A DNA stretch of 17,403 nucleotides from Fusobacterium sp. (GCA_019410665.1 DXSD01000039.1:1-17403); one strand, 5' to 3'. Shown: positions 7,789 through 14,142, counted from the first letter of the stretch. Notes: generated by a model from the sequence alone, not told the origin. A program made the numbers and translations.

Positions 7789-8262
7789 TTAATTTTCAGG
7801 ATAAGTAGCCTTACCTATTAATTTCCCCTTATCATTGTAGTATTTCCAAGTTCCTTTAGGAATACCATTAGAAAATCTACCTTGTACTTGGACCTGTCCA
7901 TTCTTATGAAATAGATAATAATCTCCATTATCCTTTCCATTGAGATAGGTGGTTTCAAAAATCTTATTTCCATTCTCTTGATAGAGGACATATCTCCCAA
8001 ACAATTTTCCATTTTTCCAGTTTTCTATAGATTTTAAGTTACCATTAGAATAAAAGGTAAGCCATTTTCCATGGGCCTTTCCCTTAAAATAGTAACTCCT
8101 ATTTTTTTTAGAAATTGCCTTTCCAGAGTAAGGAGTATCACTATTGAAATAGTAAACAATTCCTCTTTTTTCTATCAATTGACTTTCATAAACAACCTTA
8201 TTTTTTGAATAACTAATAAGGCTTAGATTAAAAATAAATAAAATAATAAAAAACTTTTTCAT
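7789..8262 (-). CDS. Exported MORN-repeat (YwqK-like) protein
   Basis: The 157-residue protein opens with a signal peptide: two Lys, a hydrophobic run to about residue 17 and a probable cleavage site after SYS (residues 17-19). The mature part is built of about five tandem repeats of some 24 residues, with the pattern G-x-x-x-G-x-W/Y-x-x-Y/F-x-x-N-G. The clearest units are at 61-85, 85-109, 109-133 and 133-157, and a degraded one is at 34-50. This is the MORN_2 variant, which databases often label YwqK-family antitoxin; no toxin partner is visible, so that label is not supported here. Such proteins are numerous in Fusobacterium and are probably periplasmic or surface-located. The start follows AGGTGAT. 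The DUF4325 gene is downstream on the same strand. The function is unknown. Confidence 0.85.
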   Translation of the reverse strand: MKKFFIILFIFNLSLISYSKNKVVYESQLIEKRGIVYYFNSDTPYSGKAISKKNRSYYFKGKAHGKWLTFYSNGNLKSIENWKNGKLFGRYVLYQENGNKIFETTYLNGKDNGDYYLFHKNGQVQVQGRFSNGIPKGTWKYYNDKGKLIGKATYPEN

Positions 8263-8291
8263 AGTATCACCTAACTTAATGTTGATATTTT

Positions 8292-8321
8292 ATTTTAACA
8301 TAAATTAAAAAAAATATTCAA
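8292..8321 (-). promoter_or_regulatory. Promoter of the MORN-repeat gene
   Basis: On the minus strand a -35 TTGAAT (8321-8316) and a -10 TAAAAT (8297-8292) are separated by 18 bp and face the MORN gene. The -35 box overlaps that of the divergent plus-strand promoter, so the two transcription units probably compete or share a regulator. Confidence 0.5.
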
Positions 8322-8345
8322 CTAAAAAGATAACTATGTTATAAT
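8317..8345 (+). promoter_or_regulatory. Extended -10 promoter of the mini-ORF/hxlR/PEBP unit
   Basis: A perfect TATAAT (8340-8345) is preceded by TG at 8337-8338, an extended -10. The -35 candidate TTCAAC (8317-8322) is weak, with a 17-bp spacer. A partial inverted repeat, ATGTTATA and TATATTACAT, surrounds the -10 region and could be an operator, perhaps for the HxlR-type protein encoded downstream. That last point is inference. Confidence 0.65.
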
Positions 8346-8421
8346 AAATCTATATTACATCTTTTTGACTATAAAAACAGAGAAATAGTTTAAAAAAATT
8401 TTATTTTTTGGAGGGAATCAA

Positions 8422-8496
8422 GTGGAAAATTATTCATTAGAGATGCTATTATTCATTACTCTTATGGTAGTTTATAAGTTATTAGTTATACGTTAG
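8422..8496 (+). CDS. Candidate 24-residue hydrophobic peptide (mini-ORF)
   Basis: A GTG codon at 8422 follows a strong ribosome binding site, GGAGGGA (8410-8416), at a suitable distance, and opens a 24-codon frame ending with TAG at 8494-8496. The peptide has an acidic N-terminus (two Glu), about 15 consecutive hydrophobic residues with one Lys, and a C-terminal Arg. It would form a single membrane-spanning helix. It ends 21 bp before the hxlR start and is transcribed from the same promoter. It could be a small membrane protein, a holin-like or type I toxin-like peptide, or a leader peptide coupling translation to hxlR. The strong ribosome binding site is the main evidence; chance is possible. 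Confidence 0.45.
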   Translation: MENYSLEMLLFITLMVVYKLLVIR

Positions 8497-8517
8497 AAAG
8501 AGTTGAAGGTGAACTTT

Positions 8518-8850
8518 ATGAGAGAGATAACTTGTCCATTAGAGGCAATATTTTATATTTTAAAGGGAAAATGGGCTCCTATGATAGTATGGAGAGCTAG
8601 ATTGGGAAATCAAAGACTTACAGATTTAAAAAAAGATATTTTAAATTGTAATGAAAAGATGCTTATTCAACATATAAATGATCTTTTAAATTATGGAGTT
8701 TTAGAGAAAATAGAGTATGATGTATACCCAAAACATACTGAATATAAGTTAACAGAGTTTGGATGGAGTCTAATTCCTGTGTTAGCAAAATTTCAAGAGA
8801 TAGGAATTGGATACTTACAAAAAAGGGAGTTATTAACAAAAGAGAAATAA
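8518..8850 (+). CDS. HxlR-family transcription regulator
   Basis: This 110-residue winged-helix regulator has the family signature: Cys at position 6 followed by PLEA, the GKW turn (residues 17-19, ILKGKWAP), a recognition-helix region around NEKMLIQHINDL, and the beta wing ending in TEYKLTEFGWSLIPVL. Family members respond to reactive electrophiles, oxidants or formaldehyde, often through the N-terminal cysteine, and usually control an adjacent gene. The ATG at 8518 was chosen over in-frame TTG (8503) and GTG (8509) because AAGGTG lies 6 nt before it and because it gives the usual short N-terminus ahead of Cys. The PEBP-family gene is 35 bp downstream and is its most likely target. The inducer cannot be told from the sequence. 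Confidence 0.92.
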   Translation: MREITCPLEAIFYILKGKWAPMIVWRARLGNQRLTDLKKDILNCNEKMLIQHINDLLNYGVLEKIEYDVYPKHTEYKLTEFGWSLIPVLAKFQEIGIGYLQKRELLTKEK

Positions 8851-8857
8851 TATGATA

Positions 8858-8876
8858 TCCTATAGAAAAAATAGGA
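8858..8876 (+). promoter_or_regulatory. Small inverted repeat overlapping the PEBP ribosome binding site
   Basis: TCCTAT (8858-8863) and ATAGGA (8871-8876) pair perfectly around a 7-nt A-rich loop. The 3' arm includes the first bases of the AGGAGG ribosome binding site of the next gene. It could partly mask that site in the message or be a protein-binding site in DNA. The stem is short and may be fortuitous. Confidence 0.3.
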
Positions 8877-8885
8877 GGTAATATT

Positions 8886-9440
8886 ATGAAAAAGAGTTTA
8901 TTAGCAGGATTATTTATTTTGGGAATCTCAGCTTTTGGAATGGAGCTTACAAGTTCTGGAATTGAGAATGGTTATATTAAAGAGAAGTATGGACAGTATG
9001 GAACAGAGAAATTAAAGGGAATGCCATCACTTTCTTTACCACTTGAGTGGAAGGGAGCTCCAAAGGGAACAAAGAGTTTTGCTTTAGTAATGGAGGATTA
9101 TGACGCTATTCCAGTAACAGGATTTTCATGGATACACTGGACAACTATAATTCCTAAAAATATTACGAAATTAGAGGAAAATGCAAGTTTAACTAACAAA
9201 GAGATAATTCAAGGGGTAAATAGTTGGGTTTCATCAATGGGAGGATTAACAAAGGCAGAAGCTTCTCACTTTGGAGGTCCAGCTCCTCCAGATAAAGAGC
9301 ATACATATAGAATAACTATATATGCTCTAGATAAGGAGCTGAACTTACAAGAGGGATACTATCTAAATGAACTTTACAAAGAGATGAAGGGACATATATT
9401 AGATAGTGCAACTATTGAAGGTATATATAAAACAAAATAG
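8886..9440 (+). CDS. Secreted PEBP (YbhB/YbcL) family protein
   Basis: The 184-residue protein belongs to the phosphatidylethanolamine-binding protein family, in the bacterial YbhB/YbcL branch (also called Raf kinase inhibitor-like). Residues 1-18 form a signal peptide (MKKS then a hydrophobic run to SAFG), so it is exported. The ligand-pocket motifs are visible: FALVMEDYDA (66-75) in place of the usual DPDA, W82-I-H-W85, and FGGPAPPDKEHTYRITIYAL (129-148), which contains the conserved GPAPP and the downstream His. The start at 8886 follows GGAGG. It is cotranscribed with the HxlR-type regulator. It ends one base before the stop of the convergent minus-strand gene, and no terminator is seen there. 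The biochemical role of bacterial PEBPs is poorly known. Confidence 0.92.
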   Translation: MKKSLLAGLFILGISAFGMELTSSGIENGYIKEKYGQYGTEKLKGMPSLSLPLEWKGAPKGTKSFALVMEDYDAIPVTGFSWIHWTTIIPKNITKLEENASLTNKEIIQGVNSWVSSMGGLTKAEASHFGGPAPPDKEHTYRITIYALDKELNLQEGYYLNELYKEMKGHILDSATIEGIYKTK

Positions 9441-9441
9441 A

Positions 9442-9879
9442 TTATAAATAATTGAGTATATTTTCAATAGAATCTTCATTTATAACTTTTATGTTATTTT
9501 TTAAAAGAAGATCAGTAGTTATACCATTCCCTTCAATTAAGTTTTTGGAAAAACTACCATCATAAATTTTTCCACAACCACAAGAAGGACTTTTAGCTTT
9601 AAGAATAGCTAGGGGGCAGTGAAAAATCTTAGCAAGTCTAAGAGTTTCCTCTGCTCCTTTTTTATACTCATTAGTTACATCTTCTCCATTGCTATTTACT
9701 ACTCTGTTATCCAATCTTTCAGAAGGAACTCTAGGGGTAGGAAGACCACCAAGCTGTTCAGGGCAAACAGGGATAAGATTATACTTGCCAGAAAGTTCAA
9801 TAATTTTCTCAACTCCCTTTGATTTTCCATCATAGCGACAAGCTACTCCCAGAAGACAGGCACTTACTAAAATATTCAT
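9442..9879 (-). CDS. DUF523 / TudS-like Fe-S protein (thiouracil desulfurase family)
   Basis: The 145-residue protein is a complete DUF523 protein: VSACLLGVACRYDG at the start, VCPEQLGGLPTPR (residues 38-50) and KSPSCGCGKIYDGSF (96-110). Members characterised as TudS carry a [4Fe-4S] cluster bound by three cysteines and remove sulfur from thiouracil. The matching residues here are C8, C39 and C100, so cluster binding is likely; whether thiouracil is the substrate is inference. Further cysteines are C14, C88 and C102. I chose the ATG at 9879. An in-frame GTG four codons upstream lies inside the AGGTGAT ribosome binding site and would overlap the upstream gene. With this start the gene begins one base after the thioesterase stop, so the two are translationally coupled. 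Confidence 0.9.
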   Translation of the reverse strand: MNILVSACLLGVACRYDGKSKGVEKIIELSGKYNLIPVCPEQLGGLPTPRVPSERLDNRVVNSNGEDVTNEYKKGAEETLRLAKIFHCPLAILKAKSPSCGCGKIYDGSFSKNLIEGNGITTDLLLKNNIKVINEDSIENILNYL

Positions 9880-9880
9880 A

Positions 9881-10285
9881 TTATTTATCACCTATAACTT
9901 TAAAAACCTTCTCTTTAAAAGATTCAGGGATCTTTTTTATTCTATGAGAAGAGTAATCAAAACATACTAACAGTGTAGAACCATTTATAACCTTTTCTCC
10001 ACTTTCATTAAAAATTTCATATTTTAATTCAAAACTTGTTTTTGAAAGAGTAATTTCAGTTATATTAATAGAGATCTTATCATTTAAAAATAACTGTTTA
10101 TTATACTCTACAAAACCATTTTTTTGGATAACTCCAGCACCTTCTCCTAAATCCATTTCACTTAATCCTAAAGATTCAAAAAAAGCCATTCTAGACATTT
10201 GGAAAAAAAGTAATGCCCTCTCATTTCCAACATGTCCACCATAGTTAATATCCACATCTTTTATTGTATAATTAAAAGTAAACAT
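9881..10285 (-). CDS. Hotdog-fold acyl-CoA thioesterase (4HBT superfamily)
   Basis: The 134-residue length and the opening segment D-V-D-x-N-Y-GGHVGNERAL (residues 10-25), followed by the long helix ending in FFESLG, are typical of YbgC/FadM-type hotdog thioesterases. In these, an early Asp and the GH pair near the helix form the active site. Beta strands with alternating charges follow (residues 66-110). Such enzymes hydrolyse acyl-CoA or acyl-ACP thioesters in the cytoplasm. The substrate here cannot be inferred. The start at 10285 sits behind TAGGAGGT. The TudS-like gene follows one base after the stop, forming a two-gene unit. The promoter region is shared divergently with the acetyltransferase gene. 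Confidence 0.85.
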   Translation of the reverse strand: MFTFNYTIKDVDINYGGHVGNERALLFFQMSRMAFFESLGLSEMDLGEGAGVIQKNGFVEYNKQLFLNDKISINITEITLSKTSFELKYEIFNESGEKVINGSTLLVCFDYSSHRIKKIPESFKEKVFKVIGDK

Positions 10286-10324
10286 AGTACCTCCTAAATT
10301 TCATAGATTTTTTTTAATAATTAA

Positions 10325-10337
10325 ATTATAATATAAT
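10325..10337. promoter_or_regulatory. Overlapping divergent -10 boxes (thioesterase and acetyltransferase)
   Basis: Plus-strand TATAAT occurs twice, at 10327-10332 and 10332-10337. A minus-strand TATAAT reads across 10330-10325. No good -35 is found for either direction in this AT-rich spacer. A small AGAAG/CTTCT inverted repeat lies at about 10350-10364, in the acetyltransferase leader. Confidence 0.4.
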
Positions 10338-10381
10338 TAAGATAAAAAGAGAAGAAAAACTTCTATAAGGGAGGTAGAGTT

Positions 10382-11548
10382 ATGATTAGATATGGAATAG
10401 ATAAGGATTTTGAAAAAGCTAAAAAAATATGGAGTGAATGTTTCTTAGATTCTCCTGAAGAAGTGGAATTTTATTTTGAAAATCTCTATGATAAACATAA
10501 ATATTTAGTATTAGAGGAAGATGATGAGATAAAAGCATCTCTACATGAAAATCCCTATAAGTTAAATATAAATGGAACAATTTTTGATTCTCAATATATA
10601 GTGGGAGTAGCAGTATCTCCTGAATATAGAGGTAGAGGTTACATGGGAGAACTAATAAAAGAGAGCTTAAGTGAGGCTAGGAAAAGAGGGATTCCCTTTG
10701 TATATCTTTCACCAATAAATCCTGAAATTTATAGGAAGTATGGATTTGAATATACAAATAAATTATGTAAATACTCTTTAGATACTAAAGATTTACTATA
10801 TATTAAAATAGAAAAAGCTTATGATATTAAAAGAGTAGAGTTAAATAGTGATGATGAGATATATGGTGGTTTAGTTGAAATTTATAAAGAGAAGATGAAA
10901 GATTGTTTTTTATATGTAGAGAGAGATGAAAAATATTACAGAGATTGGGTAAGAGAGATAAAAAGTGATGGTGGAGAGATATATGTGATCTATTTAGGTG
11001 AGGAGCCAAGAGGATATTTAGCTTTTTATAAAGATAAAAATATTGTAGTAAGAGAGATTTTTTCAAAAGATAGAAGAGCTTTGGAAAATTTACTAGCTTT
11101 TTTAAGAACATTTAAAGAGTATTATCCTAAAATAGAGATTAAAAATCCGCTAGATAGTAACTTAGAAATGCTTTTCTCAAATCATAAAATAGTAAAAAAA
11201 GAGGAGTTTCCTTTTATTATGGGAAGAGTAGTAAATCCATATGAGATTTTAAAAATACTAAATATCTATAATATTGAGATGAAAATAATGATAACTGATA
11301 GTATAATTCCCGAAAATAACGGAGTATATATTTTTAATCAAGATGGAGAATTGACTTTTGAAAAAGAGGGGCAATGGGATTTAAAAATAGATATAGGGGA
11401 TTTTTCTCTTTTAGTTTTTGGAGTATTATCTTTAGATGAACTTATATTTTTAGAAAAATTAGAGATTAAAAATAATGCTATTATAAAAAATTTAAAAATA
11501 GAGGGGATATTTAATATAAAGAGAAATTATATTCAAGATTATCAATAG
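10382..11548 (+). CDS. Eis-like GNAT N-acetyltransferase
   Basis: The 388-residue protein has the layout of the Eis (enhanced intracellular survival) family. An N-terminal GNAT domain carries the acetyl-CoA loop YRGRGYMGEL (residues 82-91) after the strand VGVAVSPE. The segment PFVYLSPINPEIYRKYGFEY (105-124) is diagnostic of the family. A second, degenerate GNAT half follows at about 150-270, then a C-terminal SCP2-like domain (about 275-388). Family members acetylate amines, including aminoglycosides and protein lysines; which substrate applies here is unknown. The start at 10382 follows GGGAGG. The gene stands alone. Its 3' flank is the large palindromic repeat, which begins only about 8 bp after the stop codon and is therefore transcribed with it. 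Confidence 0.9.
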   Translation: MIRYGIDKDFEKAKKIWSECFLDSPEEVEFYFENLYDKHKYLVLEEDDEIKASLHENPYKLNINGTIFDSQYIVGVAVSPEYRGRGYMGELIKESLSEARKRGIPFVYLSPINPEIYRKYGFEYTNKLCKYSLDTKDLLYIKIEKAYDIKRVELNSDDEIYGGLVEIYKEKMKDCFLYVERDEKYYRDWVREIKSDGGEIYVIYLGEEPRGYLAFYKDKNIVVREIFSKDRRALENLLAFLRTFKEYYPKIEIKNPLDSNLEMLFSNHKIVKKEEFPFIMGRVVNPYEILKILNIYNIEMKIMITDSIIPENNGVYIFNQDGELTFEKEGQWDLKIDIGDFSLLVFGVLSLDELIFLEKLEIKNNAIIKNLKIEGIFNIKRNYIQDYQ

Positions 11549-11555
11549 TCAAAAT

Positions 11556-11772
11556 GAATTCTCAGGTATTTCATCTCTTAAGAAGAAAACTAAGAATTGT
11601 TCCATATTCCAAGAAGTTGATTAACTATGGCTTATCTCACTAAAAATGCAAGGGTTAAGTCTTCGACTTATTGCATTTTTTAGCGTTCGATTTCGCTGAG
11701 TTAATCTAACTTCTCTTCATAAATTACACAATTCTTTGAGTTTTCTTTAGTTGAATAATAACTGAGAATTTC
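11556..11772. repeat. Long imperfect palindromic repeat element (about 217 bp), possible MITE-like or RNA-structure element
   Basis: The two ends are related inverted copies. GAATTCTCAG (11556-11565) faces CTGAGAATTTC (11762-11772), and the similarity continues inward for about 75 nt through AAAACT-AAGAATTGT and GAAGTTGATTAACT on the left and their counterparts on the right. The centre has a nested hairpin: AAAAATGCAA (11642-11651) pairs with TTGCATTTTT (11671-11680), and TAAGT with ACTTA closes on CTTCG. A small AGCG/CGCT hairpin follows. The stretch 11694-11716 is repeated exactly, in inverse orientation, at 17381-17403, so the element belongs to a dispersed family. No open frame of note lies inside. 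No clear target-site duplication is seen. Confidence 0.75.
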
Positions 11773-11780
11773 TATATAAT

Positions 11781-11833
11781 AACAATATAAAAGCTGTCAG
11801 ATTTTTATATGCACTGACAGCTTTTATATTGTT
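11781..11833. terminator. Perfect 20-bp stem terminator between the acetyltransferase and nitroreductase genes
   Basis: Arms AACAATATAAAAGCTGTCAG (11781-11800) and their exact reverse complement (11814-11833) enclose a 13-nt loop. The GC-rich top (GCTGTCAG) with AT flanks on both sides suits intrinsic termination in either direction, although the T run is interrupted. It lies in the roughly 370-bp gap between convergent genes, beside the palindromic repeat. Nothing else is recognisable from 11834 to 11890. Confidence 0.75.
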
Positions 11834-11890
11834 GTTAAATTAAGTAAATTAAAATACTTTAAAAGAAAGGATACTTGAATTATATATTAA

Positions 11891-11932
11891 CTTAGTAAAA
11901 AAGTCAAGAATATTTTTTACTTTTTTAGTAAG
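11891..11932 (-). terminator. Terminator of the trmL-ybaK-ruvC-nitroreductase operon
   Basis: CTTAGTAAAAAAGT (11891-11904) and ACTTTTTTAGTAAG (11919-11932) pair with one mismatch around a 14-nt AT loop. On the minus strand the hairpin starts in the last codons of the nitroreductase gene and ends in a T run. It is AT-rich, so its strength is uncertain. Confidence 0.5.
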
Positions 11933-12492
11933 GAAATCTTTTCAAGAGGTAATTTAGGGACAAAATGATTATTTTCCTCATCTCTAAAGTAAGTTGTATT
12001 TTGGTTAATAGCTTCAGTAATGATAACTTTATCTTTAGGCTCTCCTAGAGCTAGAAGAATATATGATCTGTAATTTTCAGGAAGTTCAACTAATTTTTCC
12101 ACTTCTAATCTATTATAGGCACCAATTATGCAACCACCATAGCCTAACTCATAAGCAGTGAGAAAGATGTTATGAGAAGCTGTTCCCATATCAAAATAGA
12201 GATAGTTCTCAGAAAAATTATTTAATGGAAATTCACTACACATTAAAATATAAGCAGTAGGAGACTCTTCAATAGTAGGATTCCAAGATATAGCTCCAGC
12301 AAATTTAATATGATTAAAAATTTTTCTACAAAGTTCCTCTTCGTTAATTAAAACATATCTTATTTTTTGAGCATTTCTAGTAGAAGAAGCAAATCTCGTA
12401 CCATCAATCATCTTCTCTAATTCTTCCATAGATATTTTTTTATTAGAAAAGCTTCTGTGAGAACGAATCTCTTTTAAAGTATTAACCATCAT
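11917..12492 (-). CDS. Nitroreductase-family flavoprotein
   Basis: This 191-residue protein is a single-domain nitroreductase: an FMN-binding, NAD(P)H-using oxidoreductase, normally a dimer. The N-terminal FMN phosphate loop RSHRSFS (residues 10-16), SSTRNAQ (36-42), FDMGTASHNIFLTAYELGYG (100-119) and LGEPKD (149-154) are the family landmarks. The natural substrate is not evident; relatives reduce quinones, nitroaromatics or enones. Two ATGs in a row offer starts at 12492 and 12489, both behind AGGAGG; the first is taken. It lies 9 bp after ruvC and is the last gene of the minus-strand operon, with a hairpin across its stop codon. Its link to the repair and tRNA genes is probably only positional. 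Confidence 0.92.
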   Translation of the reverse strand: MMVNTLKEIRSHRSFSNKKISMEELEKMIDGTRFASSTRNAQKIRYVLINEEELCRKIFNHIKFAGAISWNPTIEESPTAYILMCSEFPLNNFSENYLYFDMGTASHNIFLTAYELGYGGCIIGAYNRLEVEKLVELPENYRSYILLALGEPKDKVIITEAINQNTTYFRDEENNHFVPKLPLEKISLLKK

Positions 12493-12501
12493 ATGAACCT
12501 C

Positions 12502-13077
12502 CTAATTTGAATTTAAAATAAGATCTCTATACTCCTTTGCCGATAATTTAGTTTTAGGAATATTTTTTGTACTGAGCTTTCCAACTATATCTCTAGTAAA
12601 AATACCAGAGTTCATAGAGTTTATATGAGTTATAGCAATGGCTAAAGCATCAGCAGCATCATCAGGTTTAGGAATCTCTTTAAGTCCTAAAATTCTTTGA
12701 ACCATAAGCTGAATCTGTTTTTTTTCAGCTTTTCCATAACCAGTAATTCCTGTTTTTACTTGAAGAGGAGTATAGTGATTTATCTTAAGATTATTTTGCC
12801 TTCCACAAAGTATAATAACTCCTCTAGCTTGTCCAACAGAGATAACTGTTTTATTATTTTTAAAATAGAAAAGCTCCTCTATAGCCATCTCACTTGGTTG
12901 ATATTTTTTTATTATCTCTGAAAGTTCTGAGTATATTTTACATAATCTATCTTCCATAGGCATATCTTTATCAGTATATATACAACCAAAATCTATAACT
13001 TTAAATTTATTATTTTCAAAATCAAGAATAGAAAATCCTACAATAGCAGTTCCAGGATCTATTCCTAAAATTCTCAT
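12502..13077 (-). CDS. ruvC: Holliday junction resolvase RuvC
   Basis: RuvC cuts four-way DNA junctions symmetrically during recombination repair, working with the RuvAB branch-migration motor. The four acidic metal ligands are visible: D7 (LGIDPGT), E67 (MAIEEL), and D140 with D143 (PDDAADALA). Their spacing matches the E. coli enzyme (D7, E66, D138, D141). The central segment HYTPLQVKTGITGYGKAEK is also typical. At 191 residues the protein is slightly longer than E. coli RuvC (173); the extra part is a basic C-terminal tail. The ATG at 13077 has GAGGTGA 5 nt upstream and gives the canonical MRILGIDPG start; a longer frame reaching to 13116 would overlap the upstream gene. ruvA and ruvB are not in the window. 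Confidence 0.97.
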   Translation of the reverse strand: MRILGIDPGTAIVGFSILDFENNKFKVIDFGCIYTDKDMPMEDRLCKIYSELSEIIKKYQPSEMAIEELFYFKNNKTVISVGQARGVIILCGRQNNLKINHYTPLQVKTGITGYGKAEKKQIQLMVQRILGLKEIPKPDDAADALAIAITHINSMNSGIFTRDIVGKLSTKNIPKTKLSAKEYRDLILNSN

Positions 13078-13091
13078 GAATTTCACCTCAA

Positions 13092-13556
13092 CTATTTTTT
13101 TGTAACATCTATCCATTCACCTTTTGTAATATCTGCTAATAAATCTACAGATATCTTAACAGCAGAATGAGGAGAACCTCCAGCTGGATAGACAATATCA
13201 AACTCTTTTAAAGTTTCATCTAAATATATTTTTAATGGAGATTTTAAACCAAAGGGACAGACACCACCAACAGGGTGTCCTGTTGCTTCTAAAACCTCAT
13301 CACTAGGTATCATAACAGCTTTTTCGTGGAAAGTATCTTTAAATTTTCTATTATCCAATCTTGCAGTTCCCTTTGTAAGAATTAGTATGTACTCTCCATT
13401 TTTTAATTTATACCCCATTGTTTTAGCAATCTCATCTTCTAAAATTCCAAAAGCTTCAGCTGCTAATTTAACTGTAGTAGTATCTTTATTAGATTCTTCC
13501 ACAGTTAGAGGTAAATTGTTGTCAATAAAATATTTTTTAACACTATCTAAACTCAT
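13092..13556 (-). CDS. YbaK/EbsC-family aminoacyl-tRNA deacylase
   Basis: The 154-residue protein has the prolyl-tRNA-editing fold shared by YbaK, EbsC and ProX. Characterised members hydrolyse mischarged tRNA, for example Cys-tRNA(Pro). Visible landmarks are K45 (AKTMGYK), equivalent to the important lysine of YbaK, the ILILTKGTARLDNRKF strand and helix, GHPVGGVCPFGL (93-104) and AGGSPHSAVKI (125-135). The exact tRNA substrate cannot be assigned, because YbaK and EbsC-like proteins differ in specificity. The start at 13556 lies behind AAGGGGGAAAG, with a rather long spacer. The gene sits between trmL (27 bp gap) and ruvC (14 bp gap) in one operon. Confidence 0.92.
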   Translation of the reverse strand: MSLDSVKKYFIDNNLPLTVEESNKDTTTVKLAAEAFGILEDEIAKTMGYKLKNGEYILILTKGTARLDNRKFKDTFHEKAVMIPSDEVLEATGHPVGGVCPFGLKSPLKIYLDETLKEFDIVYPAGGSPHSAVKISVDLLADITKGEWIDVTKK

Positions 13557-13583
13557 AATAAAATTCTTTCCCCCTTAAGTAAA

Positions 13584-14042
13584 TTATTTTTTAAAGTTAA
13601 AATCTGTCTGTCTAAGAGCTTCATATAAAATTATAGCTGCAGAGTTAGAAAGATTTAATGAACGTCCCATATCTATCATAGGAATAGTGATACAATTTTC
13701 CTTGTGAGCATTTAAAATCTCTTCTGGGATTCCTCTAGATTCAGGTCCAAACATTACAAAGTCTCCCTCTTTGAACTCTATATCAGAATACTTTTGAGTA
13801 GTTTTTGTTGTAGCATAGAAAATTCTAGCTCCTTTATTAGCTTCTATAAACTCTTCATAAGATTCCCAAATAACTAAATCAACTAAATGCCAATAATCAA
13901 GTCCAGCTCTCTTTAGTTGTTTTTCATCTAGTGAGAATCCTAAAGGTTTTATAAGATGTAATTTTGTATTTGTAAGAACAGCAGTTCTTCCTATATTTCC
14001 TGTATTATAAGGTATTTCAGGATTTAATAAAACTATATTCAA
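13584..14042 (-). CDS. trmL: tRNA (cytidine(34)-2'-O)-methyltransferase TrmL
   Basis: TrmL is a SPOUT-class methyltransferase that 2'-O-methylates the wobble nucleotide of certain leucine tRNAs, using SAM. The 152-residue protein is the minimal single-domain form. It has the three SPOUT motifs: NPEIPYNTGNIGRT (7-20), FGPESRGIP (98-106) and IPMIDMGRSLNLSNSAAI (120-137), which together make the trefoil-knot SAM site. The start is a TTG at 14042, 8 nt after AGGAGG. No ATG or GTG precedes it before an in-frame stop, and the TTG gives the standard N-terminus. This is the first gene of the minus-strand operon. Upstream, minus-strand TATAAT boxes read across 14069-14064 and 14083-14078, both without a good -35. 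Confidence 0.95.
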   Translation of the reverse strand: MNIVLLNPEIPYNTGNIGRTAVLTNTKLHLIKPLGFSLDEKQLKRAGLDYWHLVDLVIWESYEEFIEANKGARIFYATTKTTQKYSDIEFKEGDFVMFGPESRGIPEEILNAHKENCITIPMIDMGRSLNLSNSAAIILYEALRQTDFNFKK

Positions 14043-14113
14043 ATTAAAGTCCTCCTAACAATGATTATATAATAATAATTATAACATAGATTTTAAAATT
14101 TAAAAGTAATATT

Positions 14114-14142
14114 TTGACAAGTGGTAAAGGGTAAAGTATAAT
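14114..14142 (+). promoter_or_regulatory. Consensus promoter of the MBL hydrolase / thioredoxin reductase unit
   Basis: TTGACA (14114-14119) and TATAAT (14137-14142) are both perfect sigma-70-type hexamers separated by the optimal 17 bp. Constitutive strong transcription is expected. It drives the genes starting at 14181 and 14818, and possibly phoH2. Confidence 0.93.

Noticed and set aside
7789..8262. YwqK-type antitoxin of a toxin-antitoxin pair
   Set aside because: The label comes from automated naming of MORN_2 repeats; the protein has a signal peptide and no toxin gene is adjacent.
9880..9891. Earlier GTG start for the DUF523 gene
   Set aside because: The GTG is part of the AGGTGAT ribosome binding site serving the ATG at 9879, which gives the standard N-terminus.
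10827..11111. Open frame of 94 codons antisense to the acetyltransferase gene
   Set aside because: Low-complexity Leu/His/Ser composition and full overlap with a well-supported gene mark it as a shadow.
13078..13116. N-terminal extension of RuvC by 13 residues
   Set aside because: It would overlap the upstream gene, and the ATG at 13077 with GAGGTGA gives the canonical MRILGIDPG start.
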